A DNA stretch of 64,000 nucleotides from Paenibacillus spongiae (GTDB lineage: Bacteria > Bacillota > Bacilli > Paenibacillales > Paenibacillaceae), in contig NZ_CP091430.1 of assembly GCF_024734895.1 (NCBI RefSeq), forward strand, positions 1,900,001-1,964,000, written 5' to 3'. Under the pieces are notes generated by a model that had not been told where the DNA came from, did no database searches, and worked only from the letters and a program-made list of their open reading frames with translations. This document shows, piece by piece, positions 33,892-44,303 of this stretch (positions within the stretch are counted from its first letter, which is position 1; each line of letters starts with the position of its first letter). A program made the position numbers and the translations under genes.

Positions 33892-35400
33892 CAAGACCGG
33901 CGTCAATCCCCATACTTTCTTGAATTCGGCTGCGAGCGAGTTGACTTCCTGGCGTTCGACGGCCAGCGAGCCTTCTGCCCGAACGGCGCGCAGCAGCAGC
34001 TTGCTCTCGGTCAGCTCGGTCTCCAGTCGGCCTATGGCCTGGGTCTCGCTGCGATCGAGAGCGATGGAGAGCTGAAGCAGCGTGCCTAGCATGCCGATCG
34101 TCGCCGCATCGGTCTCGTCGAGCAGCGGCTTATACGCCGACACGAGCTGTTTGACGCGTCCTTTGTTCTTATAGGAGGCAATCGCAGAGCACAACAGCGT
34201 CTCGCGATGCGACAAGCCGTAGATATGCGAATTGACCATCAGATAGAACGTATGCTTCTTATAATCGTTATAATCGATGCTTGTCCCGATCCGGAACAAG
34301 GTGGAAGCTGTATCGATCCACAGCCGCGCCCGTTCCGGAAAGGGATGCTTCTGCCGGAGCTGATCGAATAGCAGCAGCGCCGTCCGGTTCACTTGGGAAA
34401 CATGCTGCCGGGGCAATTCCGGGTGTAGAGCCGCCAAATTGTTCACACTATAAGAGAGCACATTGTCCAGCCGGGGCCGGTCAGGGAACCGGGTCGCGTA
34501 GAAAAGCCCGTCTCGGAGCCCTGAGCCGCAGACGACGTAGTGCGTAGCCTGCATTAGCTTAAAGAGCGTCCGCAGAATGGCGATGCCCGGAACGATGATA
34601 TCCACCCGGTCTTTGGACAACCCCGCCACTTGGCGCCGTTTGTTAAGCGGCAGCATTCGCAGCTGCTCGAACATTCTATCGACGTCTTGACCCGGAATCG
34701 GGTAGTTATGACTGCTCGAGAACGAATATTTAAGCTGCGCTTGATGAATCTTGCCAAACGCGCGAACGGTGCCGCCGACTCCAATGAGCGGTAGTCCGGG
34801 CGACTGACCGATCCATGGCTCGCGTGCAGCGGTTTCCTGTATGTATGCCTCCAGTTCGCGCAGATCGGCGTTTTCCAGAATGCCTTTCGAGCCGAATCGC
34901 CGGGTTGCGCTGACGGAGCCGAACGGAAACGAAACGGAATGGACGAGCGAACGATCGCGGAACAGCGATACTTCGGTGCTGCCCCCGCCGATATCGATGA
35001 GGAAGCCGTCCTTCACATCCATGGAATTGATCATCCCGAGAAAGCCATAGCCGGCTTCTTCTTCGCCGGACAGCAGCTCAACGCGCAAGCTTGTCTCAGA
35101 CTCGATCTGCTGAAGCACCTGCTTGCGGTTGCCCGCATTGCGGATGGCTGCAGTGGCAGCCGCCCGGATATGTCCTGCCTGATGATGGGCGCAGATGAGG
35201 CGAAAGTGATTCAAGGTATCGCTGAGCTCATGAACGGCATGTGCCGGAATATTGCCATTCTCATCGATTTGCTCGCTGAGCCGGGCTGCTCGTTTGCTTC
35301 CGTCTATGACGCGGTGGGCGCCATTCGCCGTTCGTTCATAAATGACTAGCCGGATCGAATTGGAGCCGATATCAATGATCCCTATTCGTTGTTCAGTCAT
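33871..35400 (-). CDS. ppx: Exopolyphosphatase, Ppx/GppA family
   Basis: 509 residues. The actin-like N-terminal half shows GIIDIGSNSIRLVIYE, LSGEEEAGYGFLGM, LIDIGGGSTEVSLF and GVGGTVRAFGKIHQ; the C-terminal half is HD-like helical (from about residue 315). It should release phosphate from polyphosphate ends, or hydrolyse pppGpp. ATG 35400 has GGGAGG upstream. The ORFs of ppx and ppk overlap tail to tail, so RNA-level interference between antagonistic enzymes is possible. Confidence 0.9.
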   Translation of the reverse strand: MTEQRIGIIDIGSNSIRLVIYERTANGAHRVIDGSKRAARLSEQIDENGNIPAHAVHELSDTLNHFRLICAHHQAGHIRAAATAAIRNAGNRKQVLQQIESETSLRVELLSGEEEAGYGFLGMINSMDVKDGFLIDIGGGSTEVSLFRDRSLVHSVSFPFGSVSATRRFGSKGILENADLRELEAYIQETAAREPWIGQSPGLPLIGVGGTVRAFGKIHQAQLKYSFSSSHNYPIPGQDVDRMFEQLRMLPLNKRRQVAGLSKDRVDIIVPGIAILRTLFKLMQATHYVVCGSGLRDGLFYATRFPDRPRLDNVLSYSVNNLAALHPELPRQHVSQVNRTALLLFDQLRQKHPFPERARLWIDTASTLFRIGTSIDYNDYKKHTFYLMVNSHIYGLSHRETLLCSAIASYKNKGRVKQLVSAYKPLLDETDAATIGMLGTLLQLSIALDRSETQAIGRLETELTESKLLLRAVRAEGSLAVERQEVNSLAAEFKKVWGLTPVLLLPDYR

Positions 35401-35588
35401 GAGTTCGCCTCCCGTAAACATGCGTAGATATTGCTTTCTTATATGAATAGTGTAACATCCGGGGCCGCACGGTCAAAAGTATTGTTTTAACATGGTTATA
35501 ATTAAATGATTTCGGGTAAAATTTTTGCACATATAACGACAGAAAAAAACTTTATGATAGCGATAAAGAGTTTTTATGTGTATTTTTG

Positions 35589-35617
35589 TTCACTTCGTTG
35601 TCAAAATCCGATATGAT
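35589..35617 (+). promoter_or_regulatory. Candidate sigma-A promoter of citZ
   Basis: TTCACT (35589-35594), 17-base spacer, TATGAT (35612-35617); about 70 bases of leader precede citZ. Confidence 0.5.
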
Positions 35618-35694
35618 TGAAAGGACGGTCCGGAATCGAATCCATTTATTGTTGAGAAAATATGGTAATAATTGAAGTTAAAGGAGAGAGAGAC

Positions 35695-36810
35695 ATGACA
35701 GCAACCAAAGGTCTGGAAGGCATCGTCGCCACAACATCCTCGATCAGCTCGATTATCGATGGTGTTCTGACATATCGCGGTATCGATATTGATGATCTTG
35801 CGGAACATGCTTCCTTCGAAGAAACGGCTTATCTTCTCTGGTACGGAAAGCTTCCAACACAATCCGAGCTTGACGGGCTGAACCGACAGCTTGGCGAATA
35901 TGCTGCGATTCCGGCACAAGTGCTGGAACAGCTTAAGCTCTATCCTAAAGATACCAATTCCATGGCGGCGCTGCGCACAGCGGTATCCAGCCTTGCTCTA
36001 TACGACCCATCGGCCAACGATATGTCACCGGAAGCGAACTTGAACAAAGCGATCAAGCTTCAAGCCCAGCTTCCAACGATCGTGGCCGCTTTCGCACACA
36101 TCCGCGAAGGCAGGGAGCCTGTCGCTCCTAAAGCGGGCGTGTCCATTGCGCACAACTTCCTATATATGCTGACCGGTCAAGAACCGGACGAAGTTGCCGT
36201 TAAAGCGTTGGATCAAGCGCTTGTTCTGCATGCCGACCACGAGCTGAATGCCTCTACATTCGCGGCCCGCGTCACGGTTGCAACGCTGTCCGACATCTAC
36301 TCCGGCGTTACGTCGGCGATCGGCGCTTTGAAGGGCCCTCTTCATGGCGGCGCGAACGAAGCGGTTATGGTTATGCTGGAAGAGATCGGCTCGATTGCCA
36401 ACGTGGAATCGGTCATTAACCAGAAGCTTGCCAATAGAGAGAAAATCATGGGCTTCGGCCACCGTGTTTACAAGAACGGCGATCCTCGCGCGAAGCACCT
36501 GCAGAAGATGTCCCGCGAGCTTGGCAAGCTGACCGGCAACATGGAGCTTTATGAGATGTCCGTTAAGATTGAAGAGCTCGTTACCGGCCAGAAGGGTTTG
36601 AAGCCAAACGTAGATTTCTACTCGGCCTCTGTCTATACGACGTTGAAGATCGCCCGCGATCTGTTTACGCCAATCTTCGCAATCAGCCGCGTGTCAGGAT
36701 GGACCGCCCATATTCTGGAGCAGTACGAGAACAACCGCTTGATCCGTCCGCGCGCCGAGTACGTAGGACCGGTTAACCAGAAGGTTAAGCCGATCGCTGA
36801 GCGCGGCTAG
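35695..36810 (+). CDS. citZ: Citrate synthase
   Basis: 371 residues, as for B. subtilis CitZ (372). Family residues: LTYRGIDIDDLAEHASFEETAYLLWYG cut short at the N-terminus, HADHELNASTFAARV, GPLHGGANEAV, and GFGHRVYKNGDPRAKHL, which hold the active-site His residues. It condenses oxaloacetate and acetyl-CoA. ATG 35695 follows AAAGGAGAG. First gene of the citZ-icd-mdh TCA set. Confidence 0.95.
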   Translation: MTATKGLEGIVATTSSISSIIDGVLTYRGIDIDDLAEHASFEETAYLLWYGKLPTQSELDGLNRQLGEYAAIPAQVLEQLKLYPKDTNSMAALRTAVSSLALYDPSANDMSPEANLNKAIKLQAQLPTIVAAFAHIREGREPVAPKAGVSIAHNFLYMLTGQEPDEVAVKALDQALVLHADHELNASTFAARVTVATLSDIYSGVTSAIGALKGPLHGGANEAVMVMLEEIGSIANVESVINQKLANREKIMGFGHRVYKNGDPRAKHLQKMSRELGKLTGNMELYEMSVKIEELVTGQKGLKPNVDFYSASVYTTLKIARDLFTPIFAISRVSGWTAHILEQYENNRLIRPRAEYVGPVNQKVKPIAERG

Positions 36811-37017
36811 GCTCACCAACCCCATTATAAATTCTGAGATGCTTTAGACGGGTTGTCTGCGCACACGGCGTTTACTTGTGCAACTGGCTCCCGTCGTGCT
36901 ATGTCAGCCATCTCTTGAATTAGCATGCTAACTTGCCCTTCTAGCGGCAGGAAAGCTGTTTTTGCATGTTTTGCTTCTTTTCCCATTTCAATAGCAACCC
37001 ATAGGAGGAATTTATTC

Positions 37018-38310
37018 ATGAAGCTTGAAAAATTCGCAATGCCGACAGAAGGAAAGCAAATTACGATCGACAATGGCGTCCTGCAAGTTCCGAGCAATCC
37101 AATCATTCCGTTTATCGAAGGCGACGGCACTGGCCGCGATATCTGGAAAGCGTCCAAGCGCGTCCTTGATGCTGCCGTTGAGAAAGCCTACAATGGCGAG
37201 AAAAAAATCGCTTGGTACGAAGTCTTTGCCGGCGAGAAAGCCTTCAATGCTTATGGTGAGTGGCTGCCAGCCGATACGCTTACGGCTATTCGTGAATATA
37301 TCGTTGCAATCAAAGGTCCTTTGACGACGCCGATCGGCGGCGGAATCCGCTCGCTGAACGTTGCGCTTCGTCAAGAGCTTGACCTGTATACCTGCCTGCG
37401 TCCGGTTCGTTACTTCAACGGCGTGCCTTCCCCGGTAAAGCGTCCTGAGCTTGTGGACATGGTTATTTTCCGTGAGAACACAGAGGACATCTACGCGGGT
37501 ATTGAATATCAAGAAGGCTCAGACGCCGTGAAGAAAGTGATTGCGTTCCTGCAAGAAGAAATGGGCGCCAAGAACATCCGCTTCCCGGAAACGTCCGGTA
37601 TCGGCATCAAGCCTGTTTCCGCAGAAGGCTCGAAGCGTCTGGCTCGCGCCGCAATCAACTATGCAATCAAGCATGGCCGCAAAACGGTTACGCTGGTACA
37701 CAAAGGCAACATCATGAAGTTCACGGAAGGCGCGTTCAAAAACTGGGGCTACGAAGTAGCGGAGCAAGAGTTTGCGGACCAAACCTTCACTTGGGGCCAA
37801 TACGACCGCATCAAGGAAGCGGAAGGCACAGAAGCGGCGAACAAGGCTCAGAAGGAAGCGGAAGCTGCAGGAAAAATCATCGTGAAGGACGCTATCGCCG
37901 ATATCGCGCTGCAGCAAGTTCTGACCCGTCCTACGGACTTCGACGTGATCGCGACGCTTAACCTGAACGGCGACTACCTGTCTGACGCGCTGGCTGCTCA
38001 AGTTGGCGGCATCGGGATCGCACCGGGCGCGAATATCAACTACTTGACTGGACATGCTATCTTCGAAGCAACGCACGGCACGGCTCCGAAATATGCGGAT
38101 CTCGACGTCGTAAACCCAGGGTCGGTTATTCTGTCCGGCGTTATGCTGCTTGAGCATCTTGGCTGGCAGGAAGCGGCTGACCTGATCTACAAAGGGATGG
38201 AAACTTCGATCAACAACAAAACCGTAACGTATGACTTCGCCCGCCTGATGGAAGGCGCTACGGAAGTTAAATGCTCGGCATTTGCGGACGAAATCATCAA
38301 AAATATGTAG
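37018..38310 (+). CDS. icd: Isocitrate dehydrogenase (NADP-type)
   Basis: 430 residues, like B. subtilis Icd (423). [14 protein letters not shown], the substrate loop [17 protein letters not shown] (Ser of the isocitrate site) and [14 protein letters not shown], the cofactor region [16 protein letters not shown]. It makes 2-oxoglutarate and NADPH. An insertion (about 285-310, [20 protein letters not shown]) is Ala/Glu-rich. ATG 37018 follows ATAGGAGGAA. A 207-base leader after citZ holds no obvious terminator. Confidence 0.95.
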   Translation: MKLEKFAMPTEGKQITIDNGVLQVPSNPIIPFIEGDGTGRDIWKASKRVLDAAVEKAYNGEKKIAWYEVFAGEKAFNAYGEWLPADTLTAIREYIVAIKGPLTTPIGGGIRSLNVALRQELDLYTCLRPVRYFNGVPSPVKRPELVDMVIFRENTEDIYAGIEYQEGSDAVKKVIAFLQEEMGAKNIRFPETSGIGIKPVSAEGSKRLARAAINYAIKHGRKTVTLVHKGNIMKFTEGAFKNWGYEVAEQEFADQTFTWGQYDRIKEAEGTEAANKAQKEAEAAGKIIVKDAIADIALQQVLTRPTDFDVIATLNLNGDYLSDALAAQVGGIGIAPGANINYLTGHAIFEATHGTAPKYADLDVVNPGSVILSGVMLLEHLGWQEAADLIYKGMETSINNKTVTYDFARLMEGATEVKCSAFADEIIKNM

Positions 38311-38455
38311 TCTGCAATTCGAGGGACGTTCTGAATAGGCGCGGATAGCTGGTGGAGGCAGGAGTTCTGCACCGGCTATCCGCCGCTGTTCCTTTCTGGT
38401 TTCTTCCTATAAATTCTTATAGAAGTGAACCCAATACCAGGAGGTCATATTCGCA

Positions 38456-39397
38456 ATGGCTATTAAACGGAACAAGATTTCGATTGTCGGCGCCGGCTTC
38501 ACAGGCGCTACGACTGCGCTAATGCTGGCTCAAAAAGAACTGGGAGACGTTGTCCTCGTTGACATTCCCCAGCTGGAGAACCCTACCAAAGGGAAGGCGC
38601 TCGACATGATGGAATCGACGCCTGTACAAGGCATCGATTCGAAAATTACCGGTACGGCCGACTATGCGGATACCAAAGATTCCGATATCGTCATCATTAC
38701 GGCCGGTATCGCCCGTAAACCGGGTATGAGCCGCGACGACCTCGTGAACACCAACGCAGGCATCGTGAAATCCGTCTGCGAGAACATCAAAGCTACGAGC
38801 CCGAACGCATATGTCATCATCCTCTCCAACCCGGTTGATGCGATGACTTACGTGGCTTTCCAAACGCTTGGTTTCCCTAAGAACCGCGTAATCGGCCAAT
38901 CCGGCGTACTCGATACCGCCCGTTATTGCACGTTTATCGCGCAAGAGCTGAACGTCTCGACGGAAGACGTTCGCGGCTTCGTACTTGGTGGACACGGCGA
39001 CGACATGGTGCCGCTCGTTCGTTACTCTAACGTCGGCGGTATTCCAATCGAGAAGCTGATTCCGGCTGACCGCATTGAAGCGATCGTACAGCGCACGCGC
39101 GTTGGCGGCGGCGAAATCGTAAACCTGCTGGGCAACGGCAGTGCATACTATGCGCCGGCTGCATCGCTTGTCCAAATGACCGAAGCGATCCTGAAGGATA
39201 AGAAACGCATTCTTCCGGTTATCGCATTGCTGCAAGGCGAATACGGTTATAACAACCTGTTCATGGGCGTTCCGGTCATACTTGGCGGCGACGGCATCGA
39301 GAAAGTATTCGAGTTGGAATTGACGGCTGACGAGAAGGCTGCGCTTGAGAAATCAGCGGACTCCGTGCGCAATGTCATTGCGGTAGTTAACGGCTAG
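38456..39397 (+). CDS. mdh: Malate dehydrogenase
   Basis: 313 residues. NAD-binding [14 protein letters not shown] with the GxGxTG pattern, the Asp at VVLVDIP selecting NAD, the mobile loop with [12 protein letters not shown], and the catalytic His in [12 protein letters not shown]. Lactate-dehydrogenase-like malate dehydrogenase; it oxidises malate to oxaloacetate. ATG follows CAGGAGGTC. Third gene of the TCA set, followed by a hairpin. Confidence 0.96.
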   Translation: MAIKRNKISIVGAGFTGATTALMLAQKELGDVVLVDIPQLENPTKGKALDMMESTPVQGIDSKITGTADYADTKDSDIVIITAGIARKPGMSRDDLVNTNAGIVKSVCENIKATSPNAYVIILSNPVDAMTYVAFQTLGFPKNRVIGQSGVLDTARYCTFIAQELNVSTEDVRGFVLGGHGDDMVPLVRYSNVGGIPIEKLIPADRIEAIVQRTRVGGGEIVNLLGNGSAYYAPAASLVQMTEAILKDKKRILPVIALLQGEYGYNNLFMGVPVILGGDGIEKVFELELTADEKAALEKSADSVRNVIAVVNG

Positions 39398-39427
39398 TAG
39401 AGTTGACGCTTACTCGTGAAGCACATG

Positions 39428-39457
39428 AGACCCTGACCGACAGATGTCAGGGTCTTC
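39428..39457 (+). terminator. Terminator after mdh
   Basis: AGACCCTGAC (39428-39437) pairs with GTCAGGGTCT (39446-39455), then a T-rich stretch. Confidence 0.7.
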
Positions 39458-39489
39458 GCTATTTTATAGCGATAGAAGGAGGCGGAATG

Positions 39490-41730
39490 ATGTTGGAGCA
39501 AGCGCAGCGGTTATTGAAGCAGGTATACGGTTATGACAGCTTTCGCAAAGGACAGGGCGAAATTATCGAAGGCCTGATTCAAGGGAAGGATACGCTTGCG
39601 ATCCTGCCGACAGGCGGCGGCAAGTCGGTTTGCTACCAGCTGCCCGCTATGCTGCTGCCGGGGACGGCAATCGTTGTCTCACCTTTAATCTCGCTGATGA
39701 AGGACCAGGTGGACGCATTGTCCCGTTTAGGCGTATCGGCTGCGTATTTGAACAGCTCACTTGACGCGGCTACATATCGGGAAGTCGTCCGGCAGTCCGC
39801 ACAGGGTGCATATAAACTGCTGTACGTGGCTCCCGAGAGGCTTGACGGGACCATGTTCGAGTCTTTGTCGAGCCAAATGCAGATATCGCTGATCGCGATA
39901 GACGAGGCGCACTGCGTTTCGCAATGGGGCCATGATTTCCGTCCGAGCTACAGGCAGCTTGCCGGCTGGATTGGAAGGCTGGAGAACCGTCCGCCGGTCG
40001 CTGCCTTCACGGCTACGGCTACGCCGGAGGTTTCACGGGATATCGCCGCCATGCTTGGGCTTCGTGAGCCGAATGTATTCATAACCGGTTTCGCCCGTAC
40101 GAATCTCTCTTTATCGGTCGTTACCGGTATCGATAAACGGAAGTTTCTTCGCGATTACGTGAAGCAGCGGCATGATCAATCAGGCATTATCTATACGGCA
40201 ACGCGCAAAGAAGCGGAAGAGGTCTGCAGCGATTTGCAGCGTCAGGGAGTCTCCGTAAGCAAATATCACGGCGGGCTAAGCGATGACGAACGGGCCGATG
40301 CGCAGGAGAAATTCCGCTTCGACGATGTCAGGGTGATGGTGGCGACGAACGCCTTCGGCATGGGGATCGACAAGCCGAATGTCCGTTATGTCGTTCATTG
40401 GCAGATGCCTGGCGATGTGGAGTCCTATTACCAGGAAGCAGGCCGTGCTGGCCGTGACGGAGAGGAAAGCGAGTGCGTGCTGCTGTTCGAGCCGCAAGAT
40501 GTACAGGTGCAGCGTTTCCTGATTGAGCGGGGAACGGCCGATTCCGAGCGTCGGGCCATTCAGCTGAACAAGCTGTACACGATGATGCATTACAGCCGTA
40601 CAGACCGGTGCTTCCTTCAATTTATCGTCAGCTATTTTGGTGAAGCCGACGTTCCGCCTTGCGGCAAGTGCGGCAATTGTCTGGACCAGAGCGAAAAGGT
40701 GGATATGACCGAGGATGCGCGCAAAGCGCTGTCTTGCGTCGGCAGGCTGAAGGGACGGTTCGGCATCTCATTAGCGGCCAAGGTGCTGAAGGGATCGCGG
40801 GAGAAGCGGATCCTGGAGCTGGGCTTAGACCGCTTATCGACCTATGCGTTATTCCGGGACTGGGCGGAGAAGGAGATTACCGATTGGCTGTACTGGCTTG
40901 TCGCGGAAGGCTACATGCGGATCAGCGACGGCGAATATCCGACCGTATCGTTAACGACCGAAGCGCTTCCCGTATTGGAAGGAAGCGTGCAGGTCATGCG
41001 CAGACGGAGCACGTCCGTCAAGCGAAAGACGACGGATCAAGCCGCGGCGAACAGTCCGTTGTTCGAGGCGCTGCGAGAGTGGCGCCGCGCGACGGCCGCG
41101 CGCGAGCAAGTGCCGCCGTTCATGCTGTTCTTCGACGCTACGCTGCGAGATATTTCGGACCGCCAGCCGCTTAATACCGAGCAGCTGCTGACGGTGAAGG
41201 GTGTCGGAGCCGCAAAGGTGGCGAAATACGGCTCCGATGTTATTGACATCGTTCGCAGATTCCGCGCACCGGCAGGAGAGCCGCCGCGGGGGACGGACGA
41301 GGATAGCGCGGGCGATCGGATGGTTAACGAGGCGGCGGCCTCATCCACACAAGCTGCCGGTAGTGCGGCTGCGTCTGTACTAGGTGCCGAAAGAGACGCA
41401 TTTTTGGCGGAAACCTCGGAGCTGGCCAGCCATTTGCAGACACTGGCGCTGCTGCAAGCCGGTCATACGTTGACCCAAATTGCCGAGCACCGCGATATGA
41501 GCCGGGTTACGATCGAGAATCACCTGATTCGCTGCGCGGATGAAGGCGAAGAAGTGGATTGGGATGAATTCATCCCGGAAGCAAGCGAAGCGTTAATTGT
41601 GAAAGCCGTCACCCGGATCGGCGCAGAACGATTGAAGCCGATCAAAGAAGAGCTGCCGGACGATATCGATTATTTTGCGATTAAAGCGGTCATTGCCAAG
41701 CACCGGCTTGCCGGGTCCGGCGGTAACTAG
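39490..41730 (+). CDS. recQ: ATP-dependent DNA helicase RecQ
   Basis: 746 residues. Helicase core: LPTGGGKSVCYQLP (Walker A), IDEAHCVSQWGHDFR (DEAH), QEAGRAGRDG (motif VI). The RQC zinc cysteines lie at CFLQFIVSYF...CGKCGNC. An HRDC domain (about 510-590) and a C-terminal helix-turn-helix segment (about 650-745, LLQAGHTLTQIAEHRDMSRVTIENHL) follow. It unwinds DNA 3' to 5' in repair and recombination. ATG 39490 is 7 bases after AGGAGG; ATG 39487 is closer than usual. Confidence 0.94.
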   Translation: MLEQAQRLLKQVYGYDSFRKGQGEIIEGLIQGKDTLAILPTGGGKSVCYQLPAMLLPGTAIVVSPLISLMKDQVDALSRLGVSAAYLNSSLDAATYREVVRQSAQGAYKLLYVAPERLDGTMFESLSSQMQISLIAIDEAHCVSQWGHDFRPSYRQLAGWIGRLENRPPVAAFTATATPEVSRDIAAMLGLREPNVFITGFARTNLSLSVVTGIDKRKFLRDYVKQRHDQSGIIYTATRKEAEEVCSDLQRQGVSVSKYHGGLSDDERADAQEKFRFDDVRVMVATNAFGMGIDKPNVRYVVHWQMPGDVESYYQEAGRAGRDGEESECVLLFEPQDVQVQRFLIERGTADSERRAIQLNKLYTMMHYSRTDRCFLQFIVSYFGEADVPPCGKCGNCLDQSEKVDMTEDARKALSCVGRLKGRFGISLAAKVLKGSREKRILELGLDRLSTYALFRDWAEKEITDWLYWLVAEGYMRISDGEYPTVSLTTEALPVLEGSVQVMRRRSTSVKRKTTDQAAANSPLFEALREWRRATAAREQVPPFMLFFDATLRDISDRQPLNTEQLLTVKGVGAAKVAKYGSDVIDIVRRFRAPAGEPPRGTDEDSAGDRMVNEAAASSTQAAGSAAASVLGAERDAFLAETSELASHLQTLALLQAGHTLTQIAEHRDMSRVTIENHLIRCADEGEEVDWDEFIPEASEALIVKAVTRIGAERLKPIKEELPDDIDYFAIKAVIAKHRLAGSGGN

Positions 41731-41810
41731 TTCCAGTTTCGGCTTTGAATTTAACTCATTGATTTAGTATACTGGTGAGGATTGTATATGAACTATCAGG
41801 AGGATGCGGA

Positions 41811-42236
41811 ATGAATAATTTTATGCTATTTCTGCACGTTTTAGGGGCGACGGGCATGGGATTCTACATCGTTATGCCGGTATTGGTCGGACGGATCTCC
41901 AAGCTTGCAGGCGAAGGACAAGCCGGTCTTGCCGGCGGGCTGGCGTCTGCTAACCGGATTGCGCAATATTTTCTTGTGCTGCAGCTTCTAACAGGCGGTT
42001 ATCTGATGTCGCAGGGCGATTATGCGGTCATGTGGATGATCATCACGACGGTGCTGTTCCTTGCCATCGCAGCCTTGGGCGGCATTATCAGCAAGCCGCT
42101 TAAGCGGATCGTAACGGAAATTCAAACCGGCCAAAGCGCTTCGTCGCATATTGCCAAAGCGCGTACATTGAGTGTTCTTGTGCTGATTATTTACATCGTG
42201 ATTCTATACTTCATGAAGTATCCGATCTACAAGTAA
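41811..42236 (+). CDS. Small integral membrane protein, DUF2269-like
   Basis: 141 residues with four hydrophobic helices (about 3-25, 45-65, 70-95 and 115-137). The opening MNNFMLFLHVLGATGMGFYI resembles the DUF2269 family of predicted membrane proteins; this is a tentative match and no function is known. ATG 41811 follows CAGGAGGATG. It sits 29 bases ahead of the sugar kinase gene. Confidence 0.7.
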   Translation: MNNFMLFLHVLGATGMGFYIVMPVLVGRISKLAGEGQAGLAGGLASANRIAQYFLVLQLLTGGYLMSQGDYAVMWMIITTVLFLAIAALGGIISKPLKRIVTEIQTGQSASSHIAKARTLSVLVLIIYIVILYFMKYPIYK

Positions 42237-42265
42237 TCTAATTCGCAGTTAAATGGGGAGAGAGC

Positions 42266-43222
42266 ATGACGAAGCAGTCTCCGGATTTAATCACCTTTGG
42301 GGAAACGATGGCACTGTTCATGTCTCCGGAGTACCGGGGCTTGGAAACGGCCGCTCAGCTTGAGCAGAGCTTCGGCGGTGCGGAGAGCAACGTAGCGATC
42401 GGAGCAGCCCGGCTGGGATGCTCGGTCGGCTGGTTCGGAGCGCTCGGCGAAGATCCGTTCGGCCGCAAGATTCTTAAAACGATTCGCGGCGAGGGCGTCG
42501 ACGTATCGAGAGCCCGCTTCAGATCCGACAGCCCGACAGGCCTGATGTTCAGAGAAACCGTAGCAGGCAAGCTGGCCGTTCATTATTACCGCAAGCATTC
42601 GGCTGCAAGCCGGATGACGCCTGCGGATCTGGATCTTGATTACATTAGAGGTTGTAAGCTGCTGCATATCACCGGAATTACGCCTGCGTTGAGTGAGAGC
42701 TGCCGCGAAACGGTATTCGCGGCCGTAGCGGCGGCCAAGGAAGCGGGCGTCCTCGTCAGCTTCGATCCGAATTTAAGGCTGAAGCTGTGGACGATCGAGG
42801 AAGCGCGCGACGTCGTGTTCAAGCTTGCCGAACAGGCGGATTACTTCCTGCCGGGATGGGACGAGCTGCGGCTCCTTTATGAGACGGATGATTTGGAAGC
42901 GGTGAAAGGGAAGCTTGCCAAGCTGAATGCCGTTACTGTCATTAAAGGCGTAGAGGATTCTACGGTTGTTCTTGAACGCGGCGAAGCTGCAGCCGTTCCG
43001 TTCTACAAAGCGGATCAAGTCATTGATACCGTAGGAGCCGGCGACGGGTTCTGCGCAGGCTTCTTGACCGGGCTTATGCAAGGCAAGAGCTCCATAGAAG
43101 CGGTACGTATCGGCAGCATCAGCGGCTCGCTGGTCGTCCAGATGCGAGGGGACTGGGAAGCGCTGCCGGACTGGCAGACCGTGGAGAGCCGCTTGCAGGG
43201 CAATGGCTGGGTGGAGCGATAA
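42266..43222 (+). CDS. PfkB-family sugar kinase, 2-keto-3-deoxygluconate kinase-like
   Basis: 318 residues of the ribokinase fold. N-terminal PDLITFGETMALFMSP and FGGAESNVAIGAARLG, the lid VAGKLAVHYYRKHSAASRM, and the signature DTVGAGDGFCAGF with the catalytic Asp are intact. The FGETM and YYRKHSAAS features fit 2-keto-3-deoxygluconate kinases. It would phosphorylate KDG with ATP. ATG follows GGGGAGAG. The DeoR regulator gene begins one base after its stop, so it is a likely partner. Confidence 0.85.
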   Translation: MTKQSPDLITFGETMALFMSPEYRGLETAAQLEQSFGGAESNVAIGAARLGCSVGWFGALGEDPFGRKILKTIRGEGVDVSRARFRSDSPTGLMFRETVAGKLAVHYYRKHSAASRMTPADLDLDYIRGCKLLHITGITPALSESCRETVFAAVAAAKEAGVLVSFDPNLRLKLWTIEEARDVVFKLAEQADYFLPGWDELRLLYETDDLEAVKGKLAKLNAVTVIKGVEDSTVVLERGEAAAVPFYKADQVIDTVGAGDGFCAGFLTGLMQGKSSIEAVRIGSISGSLVVQMRGDWEALPDWQTVESRLQGNGWVER

Positions 43223-43223
43223 G

Positions 43224-44018
43224 ATGAAGGATGCTCAAACGTCCAAAGGCAGAAGGCGGCGCGAGCAGATCATGAACGTCCTGAAACGTCAGGGGAAGAT
43301 CACCATTTCGGAAGTGGTGGAACGATTCAGTGTATCGGAAGCTACCGCGCGCCGCGATTTGGAGCTGATGGAGAAGAAGGAGCCCGTGATCCGGACGATC
43401 GGCGGGGCAATGTATGACGGCATGAACGCAGTGCGAGAGATTCCTTTTGCTGAGAAGGAAGGGCTATCGTTTCTGGAGAAGGAACGGATTGCCGGTGCGG
43501 CTGCAGAGCTCATCGTGGAAGGGGATGTCGTCGGCCTCTCAGGAGGCACGACGAATTACTTGCTTGCGAAGCTGCTGAAGATGCGCCGCGGCATTACGGT
43601 CGTCACCAATGCGGTCAACGTCGCCATGGAGCTGGCCGGCAGCGATATTCAGGTCGTTCTCATAGGCGGCATGATGCGTCATAACAGCTTCGAGCTATGC
43701 GGTCCTCTTGGTGAGGCGATGATTGCACAGCTCAATATCGGCAAAATGTTTCTCGGCGTCGACGGCGTTTCCTCTACGGGCGGCATTACCACTTATTCCG
43801 AACAGGAAGCGCAAATTGCGAAAGCGATGATCAACCGGTCTCAGGCCACTTACGCGATGTTCGATCATACGAAGATCGGCCGCACCTCGCTGTTCTCCAT
43901 TGCGCCGCTGACAGCGCTGCAGGGCTTCATTACCGACGCGCCGCTGCCGCAGCACCTGGGCGCGGTTGCGAGCGGCTTCGGCATCCGCGTATATGTAGCC
44001 GGCGAAAGCGGCGAGTGA
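43224..44018 (+). CDS. DeoR-family transcriptional regulator
   Basis: 264 residues. N-terminal DeoR winged helix (RREQIMNVLKRQGKITISEVVERFSVSEATARRDLELME) cut into motif ISEVVERFSVSEATARRD, then the DeoR sensor domain (GTTNYLLAKLL, VVLIGGMMRHNSFELCGPLG, FLGVDGVSSTGG). Such regulators bind phosphorylated sugars. ATG 43224 has GGTGGAG upstream inside the kinase gene. It probably controls the kinase operon. Confidence 0.87.
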   Translation: MKDAQTSKGRRRREQIMNVLKRQGKITISEVVERFSVSEATARRDLELMEKKEPVIRTIGGAMYDGMNAVREIPFAEKEGLSFLEKERIAGAAAELIVEGDVVGLSGGTTNYLLAKLLKMRRGITVVTNAVNVAMELAGSDIQVVLIGGMMRHNSFELCGPLGEAMIAQLNIGKMFLGVDGVSSTGGITTYSEQEAQIAKAMINRSQATYAMFDHTKIGRTSLFSIAPLTALQGFITDAPLPQHLGAVASGFGIRVYVAGESGE

Positions 44019-44089
44019 TCAGCGTCAGGAGCCGGCAGCCAGGCCGGTGCTAGATAAGTCAGCGTTGGCGGGGAGTTGGCAAGTCCCCT

Positions 44090-44216
44090 CTGTAAGTCCG
44101 TTCTTCGGACTAACAGCAGTGTCAGGGCATCAAGCGGCTGTAAGAACTAAAAACGGACTTACTGCGAACGCCCGGGCAGGTGGACCGGTCTGTAAGTCCG
44201 TTTTTCGGCGTTACAG
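44090..44216. repeat. Three 27-bp palindromic repeats (family 2)
   Basis: Copies at 44090-44116, 44138-44164 (inverted) and 44190-44216, start-to-start spacing 48 and 52 bases. Consensus CTGTAAGTCCGTTTTTCGG(A/C)(C/G)TTACAG, with paired ends. They fill most of the gap between the DeoR gene and the IS element. Confidence 0.85.
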
Positions 44217-44303
44217 CCAGGTGGATGCAGCTAGACTAGAAAGTGGACACACTGTAGTAGCGACCTGTTACAATAAAACTAACAATAAGGGTCGAGGTGT
44301 GTC